Assembly (NCBI GenBank): GCA_050694275.1
Contig: JBOGXF010000125.1
Span: forward strand, 1 to 11,944
DNA: 11,944 nt
Source: JBOGXF01 sp050694275
GTDB lineage: Bacteria; Actinomycetota; CADDZG01; WHSQ01
Direction of reading: 5' to 3'
The translations under genes and the position numbers were made by a program. The notes below the pieces were generated by a model. The model had not been told where the DNA came from. It searched no databases and was given only the letters and a program-made list of their open reading frames with translations. Positions 6,441-11,944 of this stretch are shown piece after piece; positions within the stretch are counted from its first letter, which is position 1; every line of letters starts with the position of its first letter.

Positions 6441-7067
6441 GTGGCACAAGAGCGGAGATCGTTGGCAGCTCTCACAGGTGTGGTGTTCGTCGTTCTGTTG
6501 GTTGTCAGCTTCATTGTCAGCGGGGAGACGCCCGAGGCGGACGCGTCTTCGCAGGAGATCATCTCCTTCTATTCGGAGAACGAAGCGGAGATAACCGTCT
6601 CGTCCATCCTCTTCGGACTCGGCGCGGTGTTCTTTCTCTTCTTCAACGGCACTCTCCGGAGCGTGCTGCGGTCCGCCGAGGGAGGTACTGGAACCCTGTC
6701 GGCGGTGGTCTACGCAGGAGGCGTGGTGGCAACCGTGGGCATGCTGATCTTCGCCGGACTCGGGTTCACGCTGGGAGACACGGCAGGCGAACTCGAACCG
6801 GCCGCGGCCCAGGCGCTCAATGCCCTCAGCTCTGACTTTTTCCTCCCCCTCGCCGGAGGTATAGCCACTTTCCTTTTCGCGGCGGGACTGGTGACGATCC
6901 GAACTGGAGCGCTGCCCCGGTGGCTGGGTTGGGTCGCGATCGTGCTCGCGATTGTGGAGTTCTCACCAATCGGCTTCTTTGTTTTCCTGGCGACCCTTCT
7001 GTGGGTGTTGGTGGTGAGCATTCTCCTGGTACTCGGCGGGGAGAAGGCTCCGGCCGAGATGGCCTAG
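6441..7067 (+). CDS. multi-spanning membrane protein, possibly DUF4386-like
   Basis: This 208-residue protein starts at GTG 6441, five bases after a GGGGAGG ribosome site. It has about six hydrophobic segments: 9-27 (LTGVVFVVLLVVSFIVSG), 55-72, 88-108, 133-152, 160-177 and 178-200. The loop after the first span (ETPEADASSQEIISFYSENEAE) is acidic. The pattern, with a short extracellular acidic loop ending in a FYSEN-like motif, resembles small actinobacterial membrane proteins grouped near DUF4386, but I cannot confirm the family. It is followed after 15 bases by the acyltransferase gene and is probably co-transcribed with it. Confidence 0.7.
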   Translation: MAQERRSLAALTGVVFVVLLVVSFIVSGETPEADASSQEIISFYSENEAEITVSSILFGLGAVFFLFFNGTLRSVLRSAEGGTGTLSAVVYAGGVVATVGMLIFAGLGFTLGDTAGELEPAAAQALNALSSDFFLPLAGGIATFLFAAGLVTIRTGALPRWLGWVAIVLAIVEFSPIGFFVFLATLLWVLVVSILLVLGGEKAPAEMA

Positions 7068-7082
7068 GTCCCCTGGGTCCCT

Positions 7083-7847
7083 ATGGAACCCGTCTACCGG
7101 CCGGTCATAGGGCTCGCGTTGACCGTCTTCAAGTCGATGGGGTGGAAGGTCACCACCAGTGGCGTCGAGCACATCCCGGCGCATGGAGGCGCGGTCATCG
7201 CGACCAACCACGTTGGTTATCTCGACTTCGTGTTCGTCGGATACGCGGCACGAGAAAGGAAGCGGCTCGTTCGCTTCATGGCGAAGAAGGAGGTCTTCGA
7301 CCATCGTGTGGCAGGGCCCCTGATGCGCGGCATGAAGCACATCCCGGCCGATCGCTTCGGAGACACGAGCCGGGCGATCGAGCTGTCGGTCGAGGCCTGT
7401 AGGCGCGGCGAGATCGTCGGGATGTTCCCCGAGGGGACGATCAGCCCCTCGTTCATCCCACGCGCCGGCAAGACCGGGGCTGCTCGCATCGCGATCGACG
7501 CCGGGGTGCCGCTGATTCCCGGTGCTGTGTGGGGCACGCAGAGGATCCTCACGAAGGGGCGGCCGAAGAACTTCGAGCGGGGCGTGACGCTCACGGTGGA
7601 TATCGGCGAGCCCGTGCCGTGTCGTGGCGAAGACGAGCCCGCCACCATCACCGAGCGACTGATGGAGCGGATCGCCGAGATGGTGCAGGCGGCCGAGAAG
7701 GGCTACCCCCAAAACCCGGACCGTCCGGCGGGGGAGTGGTGGCTGCCCGCGCACCTGGGCGGCGGCGCGCCGACGTTGGAGGAGGCGGACGAGATCGCGG
7801 CTCGCGACCGTGCCGAGCGCGTCCGGGCGCGCCGTGCATCTGAATAG
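7083..7847 (+). CDS. 1-acyl-sn-glycerol-3-phosphate acyltransferase (PlsC family)
   Basis: The 254-residue product carries the four acyltransferase blocks of the PlsC/LPLAT family. NHVGYLD gives the catalytic H-x4-D (His43, Asp48). MKHIPADR (84-91) is block II with its arginine. MFPEGTIS (114-121) is block III, which binds the glycerol phosphate. VPLIPGAVWGTQRI (142-155) is block IV. These enzymes transfer an acyl chain to lysophosphatidic acid or related acceptors at the inner face of the membrane. The N terminus has one weak hydrophobic stretch. The C-terminal 35 residues are charged and outside the catalytic core. No strong ribosome site precedes ATG 7083, so translational coupling to the membrane protein 15 bases upstream is likely. 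The exact acceptor is unknown; actinobacteria have several paralogues. Confidence 0.9.
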   Translation: MEPVYRPVIGLALTVFKSMGWKVTTSGVEHIPAHGGAVIATNHVGYLDFVFVGYAARERKRLVRFMAKKEVFDHRVAGPLMRGMKHIPADRFGDTSRAIELSVEACRRGEIVGMFPEGTISPSFIPRAGKTGAARIAIDAGVPLIPGAVWGTQRILTKGRPKNFERGVTLTVDIGEPVPCRGEDEPATITERLMERIAEMVQAAEKGYPQNPDRPAGEWWLPAHLGGGAPTLEEADEIAARDRAERVRARRASE

Positions 7848-7854
7848 TTCACGA

Positions 7855-8202
7855 CTACTCGGTCCTTTCGCGGTCCGGCGATTGCCGTGGTTTCGACGCC
7901 CGCAACCGGTCGTAATTGAGCCGGAAAAGAGCGATGACCTCGGCGACGTCCGAAGCGTCGCGGATCGGTCGACTGACCCATCCCGAGGAAGGAAGAACAT
8001 GGTGCGGTCGGGCCCGGCCGTCTTGCACGAGCTCGTTACGCAGCTTCGTTGGGAACGGGAGATCGGCGAGCCGGTCACCGTGCAGGTGCCCGAGCTCCAC
8101 CTTGCCGAGCCGGAATTCGACGCCGCCAAAGCGGTGGGGATGACCGGTCACGCCGGTCCAGCCCAGCACCGCTTCCTCGATGGCCCGGAGCGCTCCCTCC
8201 AT
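7855..8202 (-). CDS. DUF5519 ('luciferase' domain) protein
   Basis: The 115-residue product matches the small alpha/beta family labelled Luciferase/DUF5519 (PF17648). It has HPHRFGGVEFRLGKVELGHLHG, then RLADLPFPTKLRNELV, ARPHHVLPSSGWVS and the C-terminal IALFRLNYDRLR helix. The conserved His, Arg and Trp residues of this family are visible. Despite the name, light production is not implied; the family is widespread in actinobacteria with no established role. The start at 8202 fits the family length. The ATG at 8247 would add 15 residues, and neither has a strong ribosome site. It ends 7 bases from the stop of the convergent PlsC gene. It is probably transcribed with the small membrane protein upstream and so may be under the palindrome at 8515-8534. 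Confidence 0.8.
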   Translation of the reverse strand: MEGALRAIEEAVLGWTGVTGHPHRFGGVEFRLGKVELGHLHGDRLADLPFPTKLRNELVQDGRARPHHVLPSSGWVSRPIRDASDVAEVIALFRLNYDRLRASKPRQSPDRERTE

Positions 8203-8297
8203 GTCTGCGACAACACCATGAGACGAGCGGCTATTTCCCGGGTCCATCGATGGTCCGCGCTGTTTGAGGCGATCCGCCCAAAGCCGCTAACCGCTCT

Positions 8298-8531
8298 TCA
8301 GCGGCGCAACATCTTGAGGGCGGCGCTCAGGGCGCGGAGAGCCGAGCGTGCAATCTTGAGACCCACCAGTAGAAGCGTCAGGCGCAGACCCTCGATGGCG
8401 TTACTCGGCCCAAAGCGCAGCCCCGCGGCGCTCAGCGCGGCGACAACGCCGACGGCCAGCACGAGCTCACTCGAAGCATTCATGGACAGATCGTCAACCA
8501 ACTGATCACGGATGTCTGTGACGCGCGTCAC
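8298..8531 (-). CDS. small membrane protein, 77 residues (or 61 from an inner start)
   Basis: A GTG at 8531 or an ATG at 8483 opens this frame. The product has two hydrophobic stretches: LVLAVGVVAALSAAGL and a Leu-rich amphipathic segment after GPSNAIEG (LRLTLLLVGLKIA). It ends in a basic tail (LKMLRR). No family is recognised. The palindrome at 8515-8534 covers the GTG start. If that palindrome is an operator or activator site, the ATG at 8483 is the better start. The gene lies directly upstream of the DUF5519 gene on the same strand. It could be a chance frame, since neither start has a good ribosome site. Confidence 0.4.
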   Translation of the reverse strand: MTRVTDIRDQLVDDLSMNASSELVLAVGVVAALSAAGLRFGPSNAIEGLRLTLLLVGLKIARSALRALSAALKMLRR

Positions 8532-8534
8532 AGA
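8515..8534. promoter_or_regulatory. CRP/GlxR-type operator, perfect 20-bp palindrome
   Basis: The two 10-base halves (TCTGTGACGC and GCGTCACAGA) are exact reverse complements. The core at 8517-8532 is TGTGA-N6-TCACA, the consensus half-sites bound by cAMP receptor protein and actinobacterial GlxR. The centre is at 8524.5. On the plus strand TATTTC (8554-8559) would place a start near 8566, 41.5 bases from the centre, the class II activator position. On the minus strand it lies just upstream of, or over, the start of the small membrane protein and DUF5519 genes. Which direction it controls is not shown. Confidence 0.65.
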
Positions 8535-8551
8535 GCGACGGGCTCCAACCC

Positions 8552-8559
8552 TTTATTTC
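8552..8559 (+). promoter_or_regulatory. possible -10 region downstream of the CRP-type palindrome
   Basis: TTTATTTC is the only AT-rich patch near the palindrome. It lies where the -10 of a class II CRP-dependent promoter would be, and such promoters often lack a good -35. A transcript from here would run toward a 41-codon frame at 8599 and the hicB-like gene. The support is positional only. Confidence 0.3.
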
Positions 8560-8598
8560 TTGCTTCGGAATCGAAGTTCGGAGTGAAGGGAGCGGATC

Positions 8599-8724
8599 AT
8601 GCGCATCGGACCGGGTCATCGCCGACGCCGCCGACCGGGTGCGACAGCTGCGAGGTGGTGGAGGAGTCTGGTTAGCGTGGATTCTTCTGTCCAGAGGCTA
8701 GACACTTGTTTGTCTACTCGCTAG
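8599..8724 (+). CDS. doubtful 41-residue ORF, maybe a gene remnant
   Basis: An ATG with GGGAG 6 bases upstream opens 41 codons ending at TAG 8722-8724. The product is Arg-rich and uncharacteristic (MRIGPGHRRRRRPG). In the +1 frame the same DNA reads SDRVIADAADRVRQLRGGGG, which looks more protein-like but has no start. Either a shifted remnant or non-coding leader sequence would explain this. The stop overlaps the repeat cluster upstream of the hicB-like gene. Confidence 0.15.
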   Translation: MRIGPGHRRRRRPGATAARWWRSLVSVDSSVQRLDTCLSTR

Positions 8725-8733
8725 ACGATAACT
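8697..8733 (+). promoter_or_regulatory. promoter with operator-like repeats upstream of the hicB-like gene
   Basis: GCTAGAC occurs directly repeated at 8697-8703 and 8720-8726. Between them TAGACA-N6-TGTCTA (8699-8716) forms an inverted repeat. The cluster overlaps a plausible promoter: TTGTTT at 8706-8711 and ATAACT at 8728-8733, with a 16-base spacer. HicB-type antitoxins with an HTH tail repress their own promoters, so this is a sensible autoregulatory site. It begins 70 bases before the ATG. Confidence 0.45.
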
Positions 8734-8772
8734 GGATCTTGAACCGTGCTTGGGCAAGAGGTGGCTACGACG

Positions 8773-9189
8773 ATGAAGACAAATGACGTGCACAAGGTGA
8801 TCTACCGGCGAGACGACAACGGATTGTGGTTTGCGAAAGCTCCAGAGATACGAGGGGCTCACAGCCACGGCCGTACTTTGGCGACAGCACGCCGGAACAT
8901 CAGGGAAGCGATCGCGCTTGTGCTCGACTCGGATGATGACCGCAGCTTTGGATTAGAAGAGGAATTTCATCTCGACGAGCGGAAGGTTCAGGCCGCGATC
9001 AAAAAAGCGCGCGCGTTGCGGAACCGCGCGGCAGAGATAGACAGCGCGGCCCAGATAGCCACCGAGGATGCTCTGTTAGCTGCGCTCAATGCCAACGCGG
9101 GACTCAGCCTCCGGGACCTCGGCGAACTCTTGGGACTATCGTTTCAAAGGGTTCAGCAGCTTGCGACGAAACTCAAGCACACGGTGTGA
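8773..9189 (+). CDS. HicB family antitoxin with C-terminal helix-turn-helix
   Basis: The 138-residue product opens with the HicB partial RNase-H-like fold: HKVIYRRDDNGLWFAKAPEIRGAHSHG, then TLATARRNIREAIALVLD (about 7-52). A charged helix (68-90) links to an HTH at about 97-135 (GLSLRDLGELLGLSFQRVQQL). HicB proteins neutralise the HicA ribonuclease and repress the operon through the C-terminal domain. The ATG at 8773 is preferred because AGAGGTGG lies 8 bases upstream; the GTG at 8761 lies within this site. No HicA-like frame (60-80 residues, catalytic His) is found on either side: only 30 bases separate it from the opposing hydrolase gene. It therefore appears solitary, either a decayed pair or a stand-alone regulator. 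Confidence 0.75.
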   Translation: MKTNDVHKVIYRRDDNGLWFAKAPEIRGAHSHGRTLATARRNIREAIALVLDSDDDRSFGLEEEFHLDERKVQAAIKKARALRNRAAEIDSAAQIATEDALLAALNANAGLSLRDLGELLGLSFQRVQQLATKLKHTV

Positions 9190-9219
9190 GCTCAAGAGAA
9201 TCGGGATGCTCCTGAGGGC

Positions 9220-11487
9220 TCAGCTCCGGAAGTCCTTGCGCCGCTCCGGAGGAGGGATCGGGAGCCTTACCTTCGCCGAATTCACGGTGAGGCTCGTCGG
9301 CACGTTGATCTTGCGAAGGAACGGTGTGTCGGACTGGCTCACCTCGAGCACGACCCTGTGGTCCGGGCCGAAAACCCAGGCGTTCCCGAGCATCGCGAAG
9401 TCGTCGCAGGATACTTCGGGAACAGAGGATGAGTTCCCCTTGCAAACGCCCCTGCTCACGAGTGTGAGCGATCCGTCCGGGGCGAGATCCATCAGCCGGG
9501 CGCTGATCCAGTACTCGGAGTCACTCGTGTCGTAGTCGAGCTTCAGCACCGGGAGACCGAGCAGGGTCATCTCCTTTGACAGAGGATCGCTTTCGAGATG
9601 CAGCACGCCCGGACCCGGGCTCGTCTCGGACGTCGTAAAGCATTTGTTGGTCTGGCGGTCGCGCACGACGGGATCGCTGTCCGGAGCGTGAGAGTCGAGC
9701 GCCGCCGACGTCACCATCCCGCCGCTATCCCAGGTGAACGTGCGCGCCTTCGGAGCGAGCCTGCGCCACGTCCGGGCGCGGTACTCGATCCCAGGCTCGT
9801 CGGCGGGATAGGTCTCAGTCGCGTTCGCGTCGCAGATCGTCGTGGTCGCGGCGACGTTCATTCTGGGGCTCTTGCGGCGCCCGAGAAGGAAATGGTCGAG
9901 GAACTCGTTGATGCGCGTGTTGATCCCTTTGCGGACCCGCTCCGGCGTGACAGAGAAATCGAGCGCGCCGTCGCCGTTGCGGTAGTCGTCGATCGCGCAG
10001 ACGTGATGATCGTCACCGCAGAGGTCGTCCCACTCCTTGGCCTTGTTGGCGGTGAAATGCTGGAAGTCACCGAAATAGGCCGCTATCGGGTAGTCGGGGT
10101 TGAGCGCCTTGAGCTTGTTGTAGAAGCGCAAGGTCTCGATCGTCGGGAAGAGAGGATCGGTCCACGTGCCGGCCGCGTAGACCGGGACCTCGAGGCCTTT
10201 CTTCACCCGCCTCCAGAAGGAGTTCTGGAAGTACGCGCTGCGATCCCTGAGGAAGGATTCGGCAACCGCCTCCAGCAGCGCGTCGCCTTCGTAGGGCTCG
10301 CCTTGCTGGAGGCGAAGGTACGCATCGTGGACGTACTGCGGGAACGTCGTGTGGTTGCCGCTCGCGTTGTTCCCCGTTCCGTAGAGGCCACTCACGATGC
10401 TGAGCTTCTCGACCCCGAACGGGCGTGAGAGGGCCGAGGCGACCTTGGACGGAGCGACGGCGGTCTTCGTCGGGTCGCCGGAGCGCGTGTCGCGATAGCG
10501 CCCGCTCGGGACGAGCGATTCGAGGAGATCGGTCCATCCGTACTTCGTAACCGCGGCCGCGAGTCTCATCGGCACGTTGAAAGCGGGGCTCCTCCAGGTC
10601 GGATCGGTGAGGGCCAACCACGCGAAGCCCCCGCCGTAGGAACCTCCTATCGCGGCGACCCTCTTCGGGTTGATGCCGAACACCGGCTTCTCCCCCGCTG
10701 CGCGTCGCTCCGCGTCGAGATCGGCGAGCAGACCGATGAGGTATTGGTAGTCGTTGATCTCGTAGCGACGTGAATCGAGCTGAGTCGTACCGGTGGAGCC
10801 GCGGTCCTCCGAGTTGCGGAAACCGCGAGCGGTGTAGGTCACGACGACGTAGCCCCGCGCGGCCCACCACGCGTTCGAGTGGTGCCACTGCTCGCGCGCC
10901 GCGTCCACAGTCGCTGCTTCCCAGCCGGTCTTGTTCCCGCCACAGCAACCGTGCATCAAAGCGATGACCGGAAAACCGCCCCGAGGCCTCTTCATTGTCG
11001 GGATGTCGAGCCCCAGTTCCTTCGCCGCTCTTCTGCTGGGCGGAAGGGTGATGTCCACGTCGAGTGTTATGCGGTTGCCCGACTCGGGCTGCAGATCCTC
11101 TTCGGTGTCCGCCTCCGCAACCTCGTCTTCCGATGCGGGCCGGGGGAGGCCTTTCCAGTCGTTGCCCTTGGAGTTGGCCGCGTACTTGACCGGGACCGGG
11201 ATTCCAGCGGCGCCCCCACCGCGCGGCGGCAACCCGTCATCGCAGAAGATGAATGGCAGCTCGGTTCCGTTGCCGGCGTCCCCGTCCGCGGCATCGCGCG
11301 CCTCACAATTGTCCTTGGAAACGAGGGCCGCGAGCGCGACCAGCGAACCCCCGATGGGCTCGTCGACCTGAGCCGTCGGGGCGACCGATCGGGTCGGTTC
11401 CACCACCGCCTGATGCGCGTGCAGGGGCAGCGGGAAGAGCAGAGCCACCGCCGTCAGCAACGCGCCGCATCTTCGGATCGTCAACAC
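9220..11487 (-). CDS. secreted S15/CocE-type alpha/beta hydrolase (X-Pro dipeptidyl-peptidase or acyl esterase)
   Basis: The product is about 755 residues. GTG 11487 is chosen (TTG 11490 is the alternative), with AAGG just upstream. Residues 1-26 are a signal peptide (Arg pair, hydrophobic core, LHAHQA). After an extended region of about 110 residues comes the alpha/beta fold: oxyanion loop LMHGCCGG (178-185), nucleophile elbow IGGSYGGG with Ser284, probable acid in AGTWTDPLFP (Asp445), and His478 in GDFQHFT. The C-terminal part (about 545-745) matches the jelly-roll domain PF08530 that follows S15/CocE catalytic domains. Members cleave X-Pro peptides, cocaine-like or acyl esters, or beta-lactam side chains. 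The natural substrate cannot be told from sequence. Several cysteines suggest disulfides outside the cell. It opposes the hicB-like gene with a 30-base gap. Confidence 0.85.
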   Translation of the reverse strand: MLTIRRCGALLTAVALLFPLPLHAHQAVVEPTRSVAPTAQVDEPIGGSLVALAALVSKDNCEARDAADGDAGNGTELPFIFCDDGLPPRGGGAAGIPVPVKYAANSKGNDWKGLPRPASEDEVAEADTEEDLQPESGNRITLDVDITLPPSRRAAKELGLDIPTMKRPRGGFPVIALMHGCCGGNKTGWEAATVDAAREQWHHSNAWWAARGYVVVTYTARGFRNSEDRGSTGTTQLDSRRYEINDYQYLIGLLADLDAERRAAGEKPVFGINPKRVAAIGGSYGGGFAWLALTDPTWRSPAFNVPMRLAAAVTKYGWTDLLESLVPSGRYRDTRSGDPTKTAVAPSKVASALSRPFGVEKLSIVSGLYGTGNNASGNHTTFPQYVHDAYLRLQQGEPYEGDALLEAVAESFLRDRSAYFQNSFWRRVKKGLEVPVYAAGTWTDPLFPTIETLRFYNKLKALNPDYPIAAYFGDFQHFTANKAKEWDDLCGDDHHVCAIDDYRNGDGALDFSVTPERVRKGINTRINEFLDHFLLGRRKSPRMNVAATTTICDANATETYPADEPGIEYRARTWRRLAPKARTFTWDSGGMVTSAALDSHAPDSDPVVRDRQTNKCFTTSETSPGPGVLHLESDPLSKEMTLLGLPVLKLDYDTSDSEYWISARLMDLAPDGSLTLVSRGVCKGNSSSVPEVSCDDFAMLGNAWVFGPDHRVVLEVSQSDTPFLRKINVPTSLTVNSAKVRLPIPPPERRKDFRS

Positions 11488-11786
11488 CAACCTTCACGTT
11501 GTCGCGCCCGTGCCGGCACGAGCCGGCCTCGCCCGGTGGGAGCTTCTTCCACTCAGGTTCCTCGCCGAAGGGACCAATCCTGCAGAGAACTCACCCATGG
11601 GGCTAGCGCTACCGGGACAGGCCATCCTCTGGTCCCCGCCGGGCCGTAGTAGTTCATAGGACCCGACATCTTCGGCGAAAGAGCTGCGGTGAAAAGTCAA
11701 GCACCGATTTCAAGAAGTGAGGACGCGTGAACCAGACCACCCGTGAAAGCACGCGCGGCGACGTCAGAGCTCTTGCCGGCAGTGAG
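11488..11786. other. gene-free stretch between the hydrolase and the IS110-type transposase
   Basis: About 300 bases serve as the upstream region of the hydrolase gene and the downstream flank of the transposase (both on the minus strand). I see no supported gene; the open frames lack ribosome sites and family features. A TTGACT hexamer on the minus strand near 11695 could be a -35, but no good -10 follows. Part of the stretch next to 11786 probably still belongs to the insertion sequence; its end cannot be fixed because IS110 elements lack clear inverted repeats. Confidence 0.4.
11509..11520. repeat. 12-bp perfect palindrome in the hydrolase leader
   Basis: CGTGCCGGCACG is self-complementary and lies 22-33 bases upstream of the hydrolase start. 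It could be a repressor site or a small hairpin in the 5' leader. In GC-rich DNA a 12-bp palindrome can also arise by chance, so the function is open. Confidence 0.3.
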
Positions 11787-11944
11787 CTAGGCGCGCTGCC
11801 GAGCGCCCTGAGGCTGATAGATGCGGCCGCTCCGCAGCATGGAGTCGACCAGCCTCACCAGCTTGCGAGCGGTGAGCACCAGCGCCCGGCGATGATGGTG
11901 CCGGGTCGCCTCGGCGAACTTCTTGGCGTAGTGGGAACCGAACT
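11787..11944 (-). CDS. IS110 family transposase, C-terminal fragment
   Basis: Fifty-one residues read from the right window edge to TAG at 11787-11789. HYAKKFAEATRHHHRRALVLTARKLVRLV is the tail I recognise from IS110-type transposases in actinobacteria. These are DEDD/serine recombinases that use a bridge RNA encoded in the element's non-coding flank. The upstream part is outside the window, so completeness and catalytic residues cannot be judged. It faces the hydrolase gene in the same direction, 299 bases away. Family assignment is from motif memory. Confidence 0.7.
   Translation of the reverse strand, partial: FGSHYAKKFAEATRHHHRRALVLTARKLVRLVDSMLRSGRIYQPQGARQRA

Noticed and set aside
6963..8129. 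388-residue frame on the minus strand
   Set aside because: It lies antisense to the end of the membrane protein, all of the PlsC gene and part of the DUF5519 region; its composition is that of a shadow of high-GC codons.
7855..8202. Bioluminescence function for the 'luciferase' domain protein
   Set aside because: The domain name is historical; the family has no demonstrated light-producing activity in bacteria and no lux genes are nearby.
8283..8305. Small hairpin (CCGCT-CTTC-AGCGG) at the stop of the small membrane protein
   Set aside because: Only five base pairs and overlapping the stop codon, with no T-run; not strong enough to call a terminator.
9598..10428. 276-residue plus-strand frame
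   Set aside because: It is a shadow inside the well-supported hydrolase gene, Arg/Val-rich and without motifs.

Overview
The window is GC-rich and uses ATG, GTG and TTG starts. It contains at least one gene that appears to be read from a leaderless transcript. Its gene families (tandem-ACT protein, secreted alpha/beta hydrolase with a C-terminal jelly roll, DUF5519 'luciferase' protein, HicB with an HTH tail) are common in high-GC Actinomycetota. I infer an actinobacterium, possibly uncultured. This rests on sequence style and family recall, not on a marker gene.

Layout. The left edge holds the last 37 codons of an ISL3-like transposase and the probable right end of that element (1-124). The element is fused directly to a 5'-truncated gene for a right-handed parallel beta-helix protein (125-1401). 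After a gene-free stretch of about 320 bases with a strong hairpin comes a small secreted protein whose frame is broken by one extra base (1723-2314). It converges, across a UUCG-capped hairpin, on a LivK-type ligand-binding protein without a signal peptide (2403-3485, minus). Divergent from that gene is a tandem-ACT protein (3711-4112). A 60-residue secreted peptide (4286-4468, minus) follows.

The middle holds a probable two-gene unit. A consensus-like promoter sits directly on the ATG of a 56-residue helical protein, which again needs a +1 shift. That ORF overlaps a 311-residue winged-helix protein (4859-5794). Then come two unrelated multi-spanning membrane proteins and a PlsC-type acyltransferase (5870-7847). 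The last two are 15 bases apart and probably co-transcribed.

The right part holds two minus-strand genes (DUF5519, 7855-8202; a small membrane protein, 8298-8531). They lie downstream of a perfect 20-bp palindrome with the CRP/GlxR core TGTGA-N6-TCACA. Next is an apparently solitary HicB-type antitoxin with an operator-like repeat cluster upstream (8773-9189), and a large secreted S15/CocE-type hydrolase (9220-11487, minus). The right edge is the C-terminal end of an IS110-type transposase (11787-11944, minus). The window is thus an accessory segment bounded by two different insertion sequences.

The strongest signals beyond ordinary annotation are four: the CRP-type palindrome with a class-II-spaced -10 beside it; the leaderless, overlapping two-gene unit at 4672-5794; two genes that each need exactly one +1 step at a CCC-C sequence; and the insertion that beheads the beta-helix gene.
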